DNA of 64,000 bases. Origin: Sulfurovum sp. NBC37-1 (GTDB taxonomy: Bacteria; Campylobacterota; Campylobacteria; Campylobacterales; Sulfurovaceae). Each line of letters opens with the position of its first letter. The first letter of the stretch is position 1. Shown here one piece after another: positions 38,541-49,064 of this stretch. The DNA is taken from NCBI RefSeq assembly GCF_000010345.1, contig NC_009663.1:2356001-2420000 (forward strand). The letters are read 5' to 3'. A program made the position numbers and the translations under genes. The notes beneath the pieces are model-generated. The model searched no databases. It saw only the letters and a list, made by a program, of their open reading frames with translations, and was not told where the DNA came from.

Positions 38541-38616
38541 TGGTGGAGAATAACGGGATCGAACCGATGACCTCCTGCGTGCAAAGCAGGCGCTCTCCCA
38601 GCTGAGCTAATTCCCC
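38541..38616 (-). tRNA. tRNA-Ala(TGC), in the rRNA operon spacer
   Basis: 76-nt tRNA between 16S and 23S with CCA encoded: GGGGAATTAGCTCAG, anticodon loop TTTGCAC-type (anticodon TGC) and T arm GGTTCGATCCC. It is the only tRNA in the spacer; the tRNA-Ile(GAT) commonly paired with it is not found in the 430 bp on the 23S side or the 125 bp on the 16S side. Confidence 0.97.
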
Positions 38617-38741
38617 AAATTAAGTCAAAGATCCCAATGATCTTTATCAACCAAACATAAGCTACTGAATAAACAGTGCAAACAAACCATCGTCTTATCG
38701 ATTGTGATAATACTCTGTGAGGAAATATCATCTATACTCTT

Positions 38742-40249
<1,508 letters not shown>

Positions 40250-40453
40250 TTATAAAATAGAATGGTTTGAACCATTGTCAGAATCACTTAAGTTATTTCT
40301 ACTTAAGTTAATTCATATCACTTTTTTGTTAAAAAGTGCAAAAATTAAATCTCAAATAGACGTTGATTTGTTTACTTATATTTGGTTGTCAAAGATCACT
40401 CAATAACACTCTTTCTAGCAACTCGCTAGCCGTCCATGTGTTGTTGGACGCGT

Positions 40454-40482
40454 ATTATAGCACCGAAGTTCTTATTTGTCAA
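40454..40482 (-). promoter_or_regulatory. Sigma-70 promoter of the rRNA operon
   Basis: Minus strand: TTGACA (40482-40477), 17-bp spacer, TATAAT (40459-40454), a perfect consensus about 205 bp upstream of 16S. The intervening leader is AT-rich and would contain the processing stem. Divergent from thyX. Confidence 0.85.
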
Positions 40483-40624
40483 GGGTTTTTACGAAATATT
40501 TATGTTTTTTTGTGTTTTTTTTCTTTGCCTACATTATATATAACAATAGAGCACAATATTTTTTTAAAGATACAAACTATATTTCGCTATAATCTTTTCA
40601 ATAAATTATGGATCGGGAGAGAAG

Positions 40625-41449
40625 ATGTATCAGTTGGCGTATGAGAAACCAAAAGTGACCTTGTTGCAGGAATCCGGTCTCGGGGTTGCGGAAATAGCGG
40701 CAAGGACCTGTTATGACAGTTTTGAGAACTCGGAGAACGCGTCTGTCAAACATGCCATGGAACATCTTGACAGAGATGCCGTCAACAGCATAGACGACTC
40801 CGACCTTCTGAAAAACCTTGCCTGGGTACATCACCATCACTCCATCATAGAGCATGCTACACTAAGTTACCTCATTCAGGGAACATCAAGAGGTGTGCTA
40901 CAGGAGCATGCAAGGCACAGACTGCAGGCTATCTCTGTACGCAGTACACGCTACACGATGTCCTCTGTCATCAATGCGTTCGTTGCTTCAATCGAGAGTG
41001 AGGATCCTTTTGCCTTCTTCCTGGAGAAAGTGCTTGCACTCAAACTCTTTGTCATCAGCGATGAGGAGTACCTTGCCATAGAGATCCGTGCCATCTTCAA
41101 CAAGCTGATGTTCCAGTACGAAAGAGATGATGAATTTATAGATTCTGCCGTTGCGAAATCCTCCTTGCATTATATTAAGGATTATGAGGGAGATGCAGAG
41201 AAGCTTTTTGAGCTACTGCAAAAAGGCAAGAAAAAACGAAATGTCGGAGACAAGTTCAAACACATTGTCTCGGACAACTGGAAGGTCGATATGGTGGTCA
41301 CTTTCAATATACGCAGTCTCAAGAACTATTTCGACCTCAGGGATTCAGGCGCGGCATGGTTCCAGATACAGTGGCTTGCCCAGGCGATGAAAGAGGTCAC
41401 CCCGGTAAAATACCTCAAACTGATCGACAAAGAGTACCGGAACGTGTAA
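40625..41449 (+). CDS. thyX: Flavin-dependent thymidylate synthase ThyX
   Basis: Makes dTMP from dUMP with methylene-tetrahydrofolate and FAD/NADPH. The 274-aa protein has the ThyX signature EHARHRLQAISVRSTRY (RHR...S/R, about residues 98-114), IIEHATLSYLIQG before it, and SLKNYFDLRDSGAAWFQIQ in the C-terminal part. The usual RHRxxSxxxxS order is conserved with Lineage-specific Thr/Arg changes. No thyA is seen in the window. A TATAAT and an AGAGAAG site precede the ATG. Confidence 0.94.
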   Translation: MYQLAYEKPKVTLLQESGLGVAEIAARTCYDSFENSENASVKHAMEHLDRDAVNSIDDSDLLKNLAWVHHHHSIIEHATLSYLIQGTSRGVLQEHARHRLQAISVRSTRYTMSSVINAFVASIESEDPFAFFLEKVLALKLFVISDEEYLAIEIRAIFNKLMFQYERDDEFIDSAVAKSSLHYIKDYEGDAEKLFELLQKGKKKRNVGDKFKHIVSDNWKVDMVVTFNIRSLKNYFDLRDSGAAWFQIQWLAQAMKEVTPVKYLKLIDKEYRNV

Positions 41450-41557
41450 ATTCTGACCGAGCTTTCCTCAAAAATTATCATATTCTGAAAAAAAGCTTAG
41501 TAAATATGATAAAATTAACAAAGAAACAACCAAATTGTTATTTTTTTGTTAAAAAAC

Positions 41558-41587
41558 TTGACATTCCTTAATATAAAGAGATATAAT
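41558..41587 (+). promoter_or_regulatory. Sigma-70 promoter of the outer-membrane barrel gene
   Basis: TTGACA (41558-41563), 18-bp spacer, TATAAT (41582-41587), 37 bp before the start codon. Strong consensus, in keeping with high expression of a small outer-membrane protein. Confidence 0.8.
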
Positions 41588-41624
41588 TATATCGTTAAAT
41601 AAAAAACATTCTAAAGGAATAAAA

Positions 41625-42296
41625 ATGAAAAAGTTAAATCTTTCGTTAGCAGCAATTTTTGCAATGGGTACATTCGCAGTAGCGGGTGGTGATATCGCTC
41701 CAGTAGAGCCAGTAGTTGAAGAGCCAGTCATCGAGTCAACAGGTAACTTCTATCTTGGACTTGCATATGGTGCATTGAATGGTGAAACAACTGAAACAGC
41801 CACTGCTCCAAGTGGTGCTACTTTCGTGAATACTCCAATTGACGATACTTTCAGTGAAGTCATGATTCAGGCTGGTTACAACTTCAACGATTATATTGCA
41901 GTGGAAGGTAGATATTGGTTTGGTATGTCTGAAACTATAAATTATACCTTTGTTGGGAACCAAGACACAACTATCGATGCATGGGGAATTTATGTTAAGC
42001 CACAATACCCTGTAACGGATGCATTCAATATTTATGCACTTCTTGGTTATGGTTCAGCAGACCTTTCTATCGATAATGTTGCAGGCACAGGATTAGATTA
42101 TGTATCTGACAGTGTTGATGGTTTCTCATGGGGTCTTGGTGCATCATACGAAGTAACAGAGAATGTTGCATTCTTCGTTGATTATGTAAATATTTATGAT
42201 GATAATGATAATTATTATAATGCCTCTACAGGATATGAGTATGATGTTGATAATACGATTCAATCTTGGAACTTTGGTGTAACTTACAACTTCTAA
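41625..42296 (+). CDS. OmpA-like/OmpW-like outer-membrane beta-barrel protein
   Basis: 223-aa protein with signal peptide (LNLSLAAIFAMGTFAVA) and then an eight-strand barrel pattern: FYLGLAYGALNG, SEVMIQAGYNFNDYIAVEGRYWFG, IYVKPQYPVTDAFNIYALLGYG, FSWGLGASYEVTENVAFFVDY, and a terminal WNFGVTYNF with the BAM signal Phe. No periplasmic peptidoglycan-binding domain follows, so it is a barrel-only protein. A short Pro/Glu/Val linker (APVEPVVEEPV) precedes the barrel. Function structural or unknown. Confidence 0.88.
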   Translation: MKKLNLSLAAIFAMGTFAVAGGDIAPVEPVVEEPVIESTGNFYLGLAYGALNGETTETATAPSGATFVNTPIDDTFSEVMIQAGYNFNDYIAVEGRYWFGMSETINYTFVGNQDTTIDAWGIYVKPQYPVTDAFNIYALLGYGSADLSIDNVAGTGLDYVSDSVDGFSWGLGASYEVTENVAFFVDYVNIYDDNDNYYNASTGYEYDVDNTIQSWNFGVTYNF

Positions 42297-42312
42297 GAAA
42301 CACTTTTCAAAA

Positions 42313-42332
42313 GCTGAGCCTTCGGGCTTGGC
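42313..42332 (+). terminator. Rho-independent-like terminator with TTCG loop
   Basis: Stem GCTGAGCC, loop TTCG, stem GGCTTGGC (two G-T pairs), then ATCTTTCT, 17 bp after the barrel-gene stop. Extra-stable tetraloop hairpin, though the T-run is interrupted. Confidence 0.75.
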
Positions 42333-42427
42333 ATCTTTCTCCAAACATTTCCTCATAACTTTCCAACTTTTATTTAAACTATTTGACTATAATACTCTCT
42401 GTATAGAATTTATTATAGGAGCACTCT

Positions 42428-44128
42428 TTGCGCTTTACTCTCTTTTTACTCTTTTTTGTTTTTTTCAGCCATCCTCTTGTTGCACAGATACTTTCGGTCG
42501 ATACTATTTCTGCCAATATACAGAACGACCTGCAGACCAAGCTCAAAGGCGAGAACAGAGCGATCGTACAGAACCTTTATGCCAGGACAGGGAAGAAACC
42601 TTTATGGGTAGGCACTGCCAACAAGCAGAAAATGAGCCAGCTTATACAGGCACTGAACGATCCGCTCTACAACTACAAGAACAAAGCATTCAACCAGAAC
42701 GCGATAAAAAAACTCACTTACATGCTGGACAACAACCAGTACTCTGCGGTAAAAAAAGCTGCTGTGTACAGCAGGCTTGACATTGTCCTTAGCTCTGCTT
42801 TTGTCTACCTTGTCCGTTTTATAGTGCAGGGAGATGTAGACTGGGACCTGGTGCAAAAGAAGTTCAAAGCCCTGAGAGAAAGTGATGACATCCGTGCGGA
42901 CTGGGAGATATCACCCAAGTCCTTTCCAAGCGAAGAGGCGCTGGCCCAGGCAGTTTCCGGCGGAAACATACATGCCTACCTCAACTCCCTGCTTCCGATG
43001 GAAAAATCGTACAGACGGCTGGTGAAACGGCTTGAGAACTACCGGGTTATGGAGAAGTTTCCGAAGATCAAGTACAGCAACGATCCGCTCAAACTCGGTG
43101 ACTGGAGCCCCCGTGTCAAGGAGGTCAAAAAACGCTTGCAGATCTCCGGTGACTACCCAAAAAATGCACCTGTCGACTGGAAATTCGACCGGAGACTGGA
43201 ACAGGCGGTCAAAACCTACCAGAAACGTTATCTGCTGAAAATAACCGGACAGGTTGACAAAACAACGATGTACTACCTCAATCAGCCTGCCTCGAAGAAC
43301 ATCAAAGCGATCATCGTCAACCTTGACAAGACCAAACTCTACCCCAAACATTTTGAAAATGAATATATCGCCGTCAATGTGCCCGACTTCAACCTGCGTT
43401 ATTACAGAAACGGAGAGATGATATTTAAAACAGGTATTGTCGTAGGGCGCATCGACAGGCCGACACCGATCTTCAGCGACAAGATAGAATATATGGTCAT
43501 CAACCCTACATGGACGATCCCCGACAACCTGATCAAGCGGGATCTCATCCATGTGCTTCGGGAGAATCCTGCCTATCTCGAGGAGAATAACATCCATGTC
43601 TTTTCGGGGAACAAGGAGATCACTGTCACACAGGAGATGCTCGACCCCTACGAGCACAGCGACAAAAAAGTACCCTACCGCTTCGTTCAATACCCCGGAG
43701 ACAGCAATGCGCTGGGGCGCATCAAATTCATGTTCCCGAACAAGTACTCCGTCTATCTTCACGACACCGACAACAAAAGCCTGTTGACAAGACGTTACAA
43801 GATTTACAGTTCAGGGTGTATGCGTGTTGACAAACCTTTCGATCTGATGGACATTCTGCTAAAACATGCCAAAGGCAGGTATACGAGAGAAGACATCGAT
43901 GCGATCATAGCAACGGACAAACCAAAGACCATCAGACTGAAAAAAGCCATTCCTGTGCACATACTCTATTTCACGGTTTTCGAAGAGGATGGTTTGGCAT
44001 ATTTCAAGAACGATATCTACCTCTACGACAAGATCATCGAAGAGTCTACGGCAGGACACAAGAAAGCTACATTTACCATGCCCAAAAAGCGTATGGGCCG
44101 GGTCAAAGAAGTTTCCGTATCGAACTAA
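42428..44128 (+). CDS. L,D-transpeptidase (YkuD domain), YcbB-like
   Basis: 566-aa periplasmic cell-wall enzyme forming 3-3 cross-links or attaching proteins to peptidoglycan. N-terminal signal peptide (FTLFLLFFVFFSHPLVAQ), a helical scaffold region, a peptidoglycan-binding-like domain (about 215-285, SPRVKEVKKRLQISGDYP), and the YkuD catalytic domain from about 310 with YLHDTDNKSL (His) and YSSGCMRVDKP (catalytic Cys in S-x-G-C-x-R, about 455). Arrangement and length match E. coli YcbB/LdtD. The frame begins at a TTG (42428); a GGAG site (42418-42421) supports this. Confidence 0.92.
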   Translation: MRFTLFLLFFVFFSHPLVAQILSVDTISANIQNDLQTKLKGENRAIVQNLYARTGKKPLWVGTANKQKMSQLIQALNDPLYNYKNKAFNQNAIKKLTYMLDNNQYSAVKKAAVYSRLDIVLSSAFVYLVRFIVQGDVDWDLVQKKFKALRESDDIRADWEISPKSFPSEEALAQAVSGGNIHAYLNSLLPMEKSYRRLVKRLENYRVMEKFPKIKYSNDPLKLGDWSPRVKEVKKRLQISGDYPKNAPVDWKFDRRLEQAVKTYQKRYLLKITGQVDKTTMYYLNQPASKNIKAIIVNLDKTKLYPKHFENEYIAVNVPDFNLRYYRNGEMIFKTGIVVGRIDRPTPIFSDKIEYMVINPTWTIPDNLIKRDLIHVLRENPAYLEENNIHVFSGNKEITVTQEMLDPYEHSDKKVPYRFVQYPGDSNALGRIKFMFPNKYSVYLHDTDNKSLLTRRYKIYSSGCMRVDKPFDLMDILLKHAKGRYTREDIDAIIATDKPKTIRLKKAIPVHILYFTVFEEDGLAYFKNDIYLYDKIIEESTAGHKKATFTMPKKRMGRVKEVSVSN

Positions 44129-44146
44129 ATTCTAAAAGGTGATGCA

Positions 44147-44368
44147 ATGAGAACAATAACACAACTAAGTATGGCCCTGGCAACTCTTTTTGTTTTGACC
44201 GCCTGTGGGGATGAAGGCAAAGAAACAAAAACAGAGACATTCAAAAATCCTGTCGATACGTACATGGACAGCCGTGTAAATGCCATGGACGATGCAAAAG
44301 CCGCTGTGGCAGAGAGCAACAATCGAAACAAAGAGCAGGAAGATGCGATGAAAGCCCTGCTGAAATAA
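44147..44368 (+). CDS. Small lipoprotein, unknown function
   Basis: 73-aa protein with a lipoprotein signal: LATLFVLTAC (lipobox LTAC, Cys at about 21). Mature part is short, charged and helical (ETKTETFKNPVDTYMDSR, then a KAAVAESNNRNKEQED stretch). An AAAAGGTG site lies 7 bases upstream. Directly follows the L,D-transpeptidase gene (18 bp), so the two may be co-expressed. Confidence 0.78.
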   Translation: MRTITQLSMALATLFVLTACGDEGKETKTETFKNPVDTYMDSRVNAMDDAKAAVAESNNRNKEQEDAMKALLK

Positions 44369-44508
44369 TTTGTCCGACCCTTTTTTTCGTGCTATTCCGT
44401 ACTTGATACAGAATCCACATCAATACTTCGGCTCCACATTTCGGCATCTATTCTGGATTTATATGCTATCATATAGTTATAGTTGCCCTAAAACTACCGG
44501 AGAATACC

Positions 44509-45297
44509 ATGAAACATCTACCTCGTCTTGTACTACTATTTATCTTCCTACCCGTATTGGCTTCGGCGGAACTCTTTTATGTGGGCGTTCTACAAAAAGA
44601 GACAGGATACAGTGAACAGATGCTGCTTTCAAAAGCAAAGCTTGGCCATTTGGAAAACCCAATACGCGATGCGTGGAGAGAAGGGTACAGGATCACCGAC
44701 TTTTCACATTCTCCCAGACGCTGGAGCGTGGTTTTGAGCAAAGGTACAGACATAGAAAAACAGCTCTACATCCACCGCAGACTGATGTCTGACTTTAAGA
44801 AGGAGGTCCTTCATTTCCTCAGACAGGGTTATGAAGTCGTCAATGTCGAGAACGGTGTTGGTGAATGGATAGCTGTTCTGGAAAAAGGAGGTACGTTCAA
44901 AAAGAGCAGGATGAGCATCACCCGAGACCTTGAAGAGATGGAAAAGATCATCAATCAACAGAAAGAAATGGGATTTGACCTTATAGATATGGAAGCGGCG
45001 GAAGGATCCTGGGTTGCCCTTTTTGCCAGGAATACAGGATTCATTGCATCGCATTATGCTTTTAGCGAAACATGGGAAGACCTGACAAGGCAAATTGACA
45101 AGGAATGGGAAAAAGGGAACAGGATCGTCAACCTTGAATATGGTTCAAATCGATGGTTCTCACTCTATGCCAAACGCAAAATTTCACCGGAGGAACTTTA
45201 CATCAGAAAACATGACTATAAAGCATTCCGACGGGCTGTACGACAATACTGGAAAGTAGGTTACAGGATCACCGATCTGGCCACAGGAAGGAATTAG
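44509..45297 (+). CDS. Secreted repeat protein (DUF7477-like)
   Basis: 262-aa protein with a signal peptide (HLPRLVLLFIFLPVLASA). The mature part is made of four or five repeats of about 45 residues, each with GYRI-T-D/V-NVE or similar, then W-x-V/A-L: EGYRITDFSHSPRRWSVVLSKG, QGYEVVNVENGVGEWIAVLEKG, MGFDLIDMEAAEGSWVALFARN, KGNRIVNLEYGSNRWFSLYAKR. The pattern resembles DUF7477-type repeats known from other bacteria and eukaryotic kinase-linked proteins. Periplasmic; function unknown. Confidence 0.7.
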   Translation: MKHLPRLVLLFIFLPVLASAELFYVGVLQKETGYSEQMLLSKAKLGHLENPIRDAWREGYRITDFSHSPRRWSVVLSKGTDIEKQLYIHRRLMSDFKKEVLHFLRQGYEVVNVENGVGEWIAVLEKGGTFKKSRMSITRDLEEMEKIINQQKEMGFDLIDMEAAEGSWVALFARNTGFIASHYAFSETWEDLTRQIDKEWEKGNRIVNLEYGSNRWFSLYAKRKISPEELYIRKHDYKAFRRAVRQYWKVGYRITDLATGRN

Positions 45298-45367
45298 GGA
45301 ATTCCAAAAAATATGTCAATATGACATTTTTTGAAGTCTGTCGGGAAAAATCTTCTATACTTCATAT

Positions 45368-46027
45368 ATGAAGACGATAAAAGAGCTGCACAGGCAGGAT
45401 AAACCCAGAGAAAAACTGGCAGGCAAAGGTGCCAAAGCACTGAAGAACGATGAGCTGCTGTCTGTACTTCTCGGTTCAGGTATACAGGGGAAAGATGTAC
45501 GCAAACTCTCAAAAGAGATCATCTCCCTATTTGATGATGACTTTGAGAACCTCTCTCTCGATAAATTTTGCGATATCCATGGCCTCGGTATGGCAAAAGC
45601 ATCCCAGATACTTGCCGCCGTGGAATTGAGCAAACGCTATCTCATTCGTTCCAACAAACGTATCTGCTCTGCAGGGGACGTCTATGATGAGCTTAAGCAG
45701 TTCAGCACCAAAACCCAAGAGCATTTTCTTACTATCACTCTTGACGGCGCTTCACATATTATCAACACGAGAACCGTCTTCATCGGTACACTGAACCAGT
45801 CACTGGTACACCCGAGAGAAGTTTTTTCAGATGCCATTTCCGACAGAGCTGCCGGCATCATCATCGCACATAACCACCCTTCAGGAACACTTGAATCCAG
45901 CAGAGCTGACATACAAATTACCCAGCGGCTCAAAGAAGTATCCAAACTGGTGGGGATAGAACTTTTGGATCATGTAATTCTTTCAAAGAACGGATACTAC
46001 AGTTTTTCGGATGAGGGATTATTATAA
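45368..46027 (+). CDS. RadC-family (JAB/MPN) protein
   Basis: 219-aa protein with an N-terminal helix-hairpin-helix region (DIHGLGMAKASQILAAVEL, about 70-88) and a C-terminal JAMM metallo-domain with the motif IIIAHNHPSGTLESSRADIQ (HxH...S...D, about 160-180). Chromosomal RadC genes like this are common and their role in repair is disputed. It is the last chromosomal gene before the island boundary. Confidence 0.9.
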   Translation: MKTIKELHRQDKPREKLAGKGAKALKNDELLSVLLGSGIQGKDVRKLSKEIISLFDDDFENLSLDKFCDIHGLGMAKASQILAAVELSKRYLIRSNKRICSAGDVYDELKQFSTKTQEHFLTITLDGASHIINTRTVFIGTLNQSLVHPREVFSDAISDRAAGIIIAHNHPSGTLESSRADIQITQRLKEVSKLVGIELLDHVILSKNGYYSFSDEGLL

Positions 46028-46063
46028 TGCATGGAATATTGATTGAAATTTAGTATAGATATA

Positions 46064-46127
46064 TGGCAGAGAGGAAGGGATTCGAACCCTCGATGAGTTG
46101 CCCCATACACGAGTTCCAGTCGTGTCC
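46064..46127 (-). pseudogene. 3' fragment of tRNA-Ser(GGA), island attachment site (attL)
   Basis: The minus-strand sequence from the anticodon stem on is intact: ACACGA-CTGGAAC-TCGTGT (anticodon GGA, Ser), variable arm, T arm with GGTTCGAATCC, acceptor strand and CCA (TGGCAG at 46064). The 5' half (acceptor 5' strand and D arm) is absent; upstream sequence (46128 onward) is unrelated AT-rich DNA. This is the displaced 3' end left when an element integrates into a tRNA gene. The intact tRNA is expected at the right end of the island, beyond the window. Confidence 0.82.
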
Positions 46128-46284
46128 ATTATAAAATAATCAATATCCCCAGAAAGCCGTTCCTATCGTACTTTACAGAGTTTCAACTTCACCCTTTTTC
46201 TCTCCGTGCTAACAAGTAGATAACCAAATACCCTCTCAAATATATTCGAATAATATTCTAATTCAATAATAACACCCCAATATT

Positions 46285-46484
46285 AGTAGTGAAGTGTTAG
46301 ACCATTAGACGGTTAGACGGGGAGAGGTTTTATCCTTTTCTCCCCCTGCCCTCCCAGTACAAATATCAATTTATATAAAAATAAAAATAAAATAATAATA
46401 TGTGATGTTATTTGGGAGGGCAAGGGGAGAAAAGTTGTCTTACGGTCTACCCGTCTAACGTCTCACACTTCATAATTTCACTAT
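46285..46484. repeat. Large imperfect inverted repeat near the island left end
   Basis: Arms about 46285-46356 and 46412-46484, around a 55-bp AT-rich loop. The inner 22 bp (46335-46356 and 46413-46434) differ at one position: TTTTCTCCCCCTGCCCTCCC against its inverse. Outer parts pair less well, around GTCTAAC and ACACTTCA words. It lies between the tRNA fragment and the integrase. It may be the recombination/excision control region, a cruciform regulator, or a remnant MITE. Confidence 0.75.
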
Positions 46485-46540
46485 TAATCAAAACATTCCA
46501 GATGCATATATATATTGAAAATGTATCTTAAGGAATGATG

Positions 46541-47680
46541 ATGAGAAATACAAGAAAAAGAGAACGGGTTGCAACCGGGATCTATAAAAGAATCGATGCA
46601 AAGGGTGAAATTATTTATGATATAAATTTCAGGGATGAATTTGGGAAAAATAAGTTTCTTAAAGTGGGAAGAAAGTCAGATGGGGTCACCGTTGCCTATT
46701 GCAAACAGTATAGAAGTAAAATTATCAATATGAAATATTTGGGAGAAGATGTATCTAACATAAGAAAGAAATCTTCTATAACGTTTGATGATATCACAGA
46801 AGATTACTTTGAGTATGTGAAGTATGCAGACTTTAAAGAACCTCAATCATTTGCTAATCGCTATAGAGATCATATCAAGGATAGTCTTGGGCATTTACCC
46901 GTAGAAAGCATTACTAAAAATGATATCAATAATTTGATTATGCTGCTTAAAGATAAAAATTTGGCACCTGCAACAATTGACCGGATCAGACAGCAGGTAT
47001 CTGCTACATTTAATGTGGCAATAGGGAAAGAAAAATGCAGAAACAATCCGGCAAGTGTATCAAGAGTTGATAGCAGCTCCTTGATGCGTTTGAACAAGAA
47101 AAGCATTAATAATGCAAGAGAAAGGTACCTTTCCAAGGATGAAGCCAATCTTCTGCTTAGCGAACTCAAGCTAAGAAGATTTGATGTTTACTTCATGGCT
47201 TTGCTTGCTTTAACTACTGGGGCAAGAGCTGGAGAAATATTGAAAATTCAGTATAAGGATATCGACCTTGAAAACAGATATATTAACTTGGTTGAAACCA
47301 AAAATGGATCTAGTCGCAAAATAAAAATTACCTCAAAAGTCTATGATATTCTAAATGAAATAGAGTTTGAAAGTCCAAACAAGTACCTGTTTGCAGGTAG
47401 CAAACATGATCATCTTCAAGCTATACCAAACATATACTCTATCATAGTAGGAGAATTATTCAATAGTGAGCTGGATTCAAGAGATACAAAACATAGGGTA
47501 TGTTTCCATACGCTTAGGCATACATTTGCAAGTTGGCTTGCCATTAATGGAACACCTATCTTTACAATCCAAAAGCTTATGGGGCATAAAGACATCAATA
47601 TGACACTTCGATATGCGAAGCTAAGTCCTGATGCCGGCGTAGAGGCAGTAAATAGTTTGGAAGAGAAGTTTATAGAATAA
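46541..47680 (+). CDS. Tyrosine recombinase/integrase
   Basis: About 379 aa. The N-terminal part (KRERVATGIYKRIDAKGEI) is an Arm-type DNA-binding region. A core-binding SAM-like region follows (ITEDYFEYVKYADFK, IKDSLGHLPVESIT), then the catalytic domain with TGARAGEIL (Arg), HTLRHTFASWL (HxxR) and LMGHKDINMTLRYAKL (His, Tyr nucleophile). Three ATGs lie close together; AAGGA at 46530-46534 is 6 bases from the third (46541), which is chosen. It lies 0.4 kb from the tRNA-Ser fragment and is the likely integrase of the island. Confidence 0.93.
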   Translation: MRNTRKRERVATGIYKRIDAKGEIIYDINFRDEFGKNKFLKVGRKSDGVTVAYCKQYRSKIINMKYLGEDVSNIRKKSSITFDDITEDYFEYVKYADFKEPQSFANRYRDHIKDSLGHLPVESITKNDINNLIMLLKDKNLAPATIDRIRQQVSATFNVAIGKEKCRNNPASVSRVDSSSLMRLNKKSINNARERYLSKDEANLLLSELKLRRFDVYFMALLALTTGARAGEILKIQYKDIDLENRYINLVETKNGSSRKIKITSKVYDILNEIEFESPNKYLFAGSKHDHLQAIPNIYSIIVGELFNSELDSRDTKHRVCFHTLRHTFASWLAINGTPIFTIQKLMGHKDINMTLRYAKLSPDAGVEAVNSLEEKFIE

Positions 47681-47762
47681 GTAGCCCATATATACATGTT
47701 TGTGTTTGATCAAAAAGAATGATATCTTCTTTATATATTATTATCGAAGGAGAATCAACACG

Positions 47763-48863
47763 ATGGGAAAACATACTATAATTAACGATGCGAAAGATAT
47801 GATACAAGTAGATAAAAAAGGCTACTATATCTATAGAGATAATTGCCAAATAATAATGAAAAAATTAAAAGAGGGGAAATATGATGGTGTCCGTAATTAT
47901 TATAAAGAAGCAAGAGAAGCAGGAGATTTAGACAGGGAAAAACCATATGCAAGAGAACTGAATCGTATACTCTGGGGGTTCCTACGTGCAAACAAAAAGA
48001 GTAAAAAGGATTTACAGATTCTCGATACAGCTATAGCCATATTTCTTGATACAATTAGTACACTAGAAAGTATAGAAAATTCTAAACCAGTATCAGAATA
48101 TCTTTATAATCATGGCTATAAATCATATGTAGACTTTGCCCAATATCTCAACAATAAATATGGTATTGATGCCAAGGAATATCAGCAAGCAAAATCAAAT
48201 GGATTTAAAATTAATGAACAATCTTCCGAGGATGATTTACTGTATGGAAATGAACCAATATATAATTCTTCAAGAATGACAGAGGCAATTCTCTCCATAC
48301 TTAAAAATAACAAAAAGGAATTATTGAAATCCAGTGATTTTGGATACTCCATCTTGGAGCATGGACTAAAACAAAAAGAGATATATCCAATTTATAAGCA
48401 AAATTATGGATTGCCTCCTCTTCAGGTCATTAAGTCAACCAAAGTGGTGCTAGAATTTAGTATCCTTGATGATAAAAAGTATATTGATCATATGCTAAAA
48501 GAAGCGTATGGGAAAGAAAAAAGATTTCATAGGATTACATCATCATCAGAGAAGAGTAGGCTTCTTAGTGCCATAAATCACAAAGAAGAAAAATTTGTAT
48601 CTATTAATATGTTACAAAAAGCACTTATTCTATACCAGTATACTCAGGATGGAGAAGAAGTATTAGATAGCAAAGATGCTTGGTATATTTTTATTTTCCA
48701 TGCATTCTTATTTGCATACTCAGAAAAATCAAAAACGACTGACATGCAACCTTGCAAGAATCTAGTATATAGAAGTAGAGATGTAATCACCTACTCTGTA
48801 CTAAAAAACGAGATAAAAAAACAAACAGAAATAATAGAATCTTTATTAAATTTAACTCACTAA
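47763..48863 (+). CDS. Island protein of unknown function, 366 aa
   Basis: Not recognised. Acidic/Lys-rich and mostly helical, with no signal peptide or membrane segment. Tyr/Lys-rich N-terminal region (KKGYYIYRDN), a Glu/Asp-rich middle, and a C-terminal hydrophobic helix pair (AWYIFIFHAFLFAYSEKS). An AAGGAG site sets the start at 47763. It lies just after the integrase on the same strand and is separate (200 bp) from the FtsZ-like gene. AT-rich like the rest of the island. Confidence 0.65.
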   Translation: MGKHTIINDAKDMIQVDKKGYYIYRDNCQIIMKKLKEGKYDGVRNYYKEAREAGDLDREKPYARELNRILWGFLRANKKSKKDLQILDTAIAIFLDTISTLESIENSKPVSEYLYNHGYKSYVDFAQYLNNKYGIDAKEYQQAKSNGFKINEQSSEDDLLYGNEPIYNSSRMTEAILSILKNNKKELLKSSDFGYSILEHGLKQKEIYPIYKQNYGLPPLQVIKSTKVVLEFSILDDKKYIDHMLKEAYGKEKRFHRITSSSEKSRLLSAINHKEEKFVSINMLQKALILYQYTQDGEEVLDSKDAWYIFIFHAFLFAYSEKSKTTDMQPCKNLVYRSRDVITYSVLKNEIKKQTEIIESLLNLTH

Positions 48864-49064
48864 ATTACCAAGCTCCTATTTGGGCTTTGGTAATATCCTA
48901 AATTGCCTTATAAAATCCATACTCACATAATTCCATAAAGATTCCGAAATACCCAATCATCATCTTATCAAGAGCTAAACGCAATCTTTTACACAAACCA
49001 GACATAAAGTTGTCATACTTCTATTGTAGTATAGAATATTAACTCCCAAACAAAAGGACATTCC

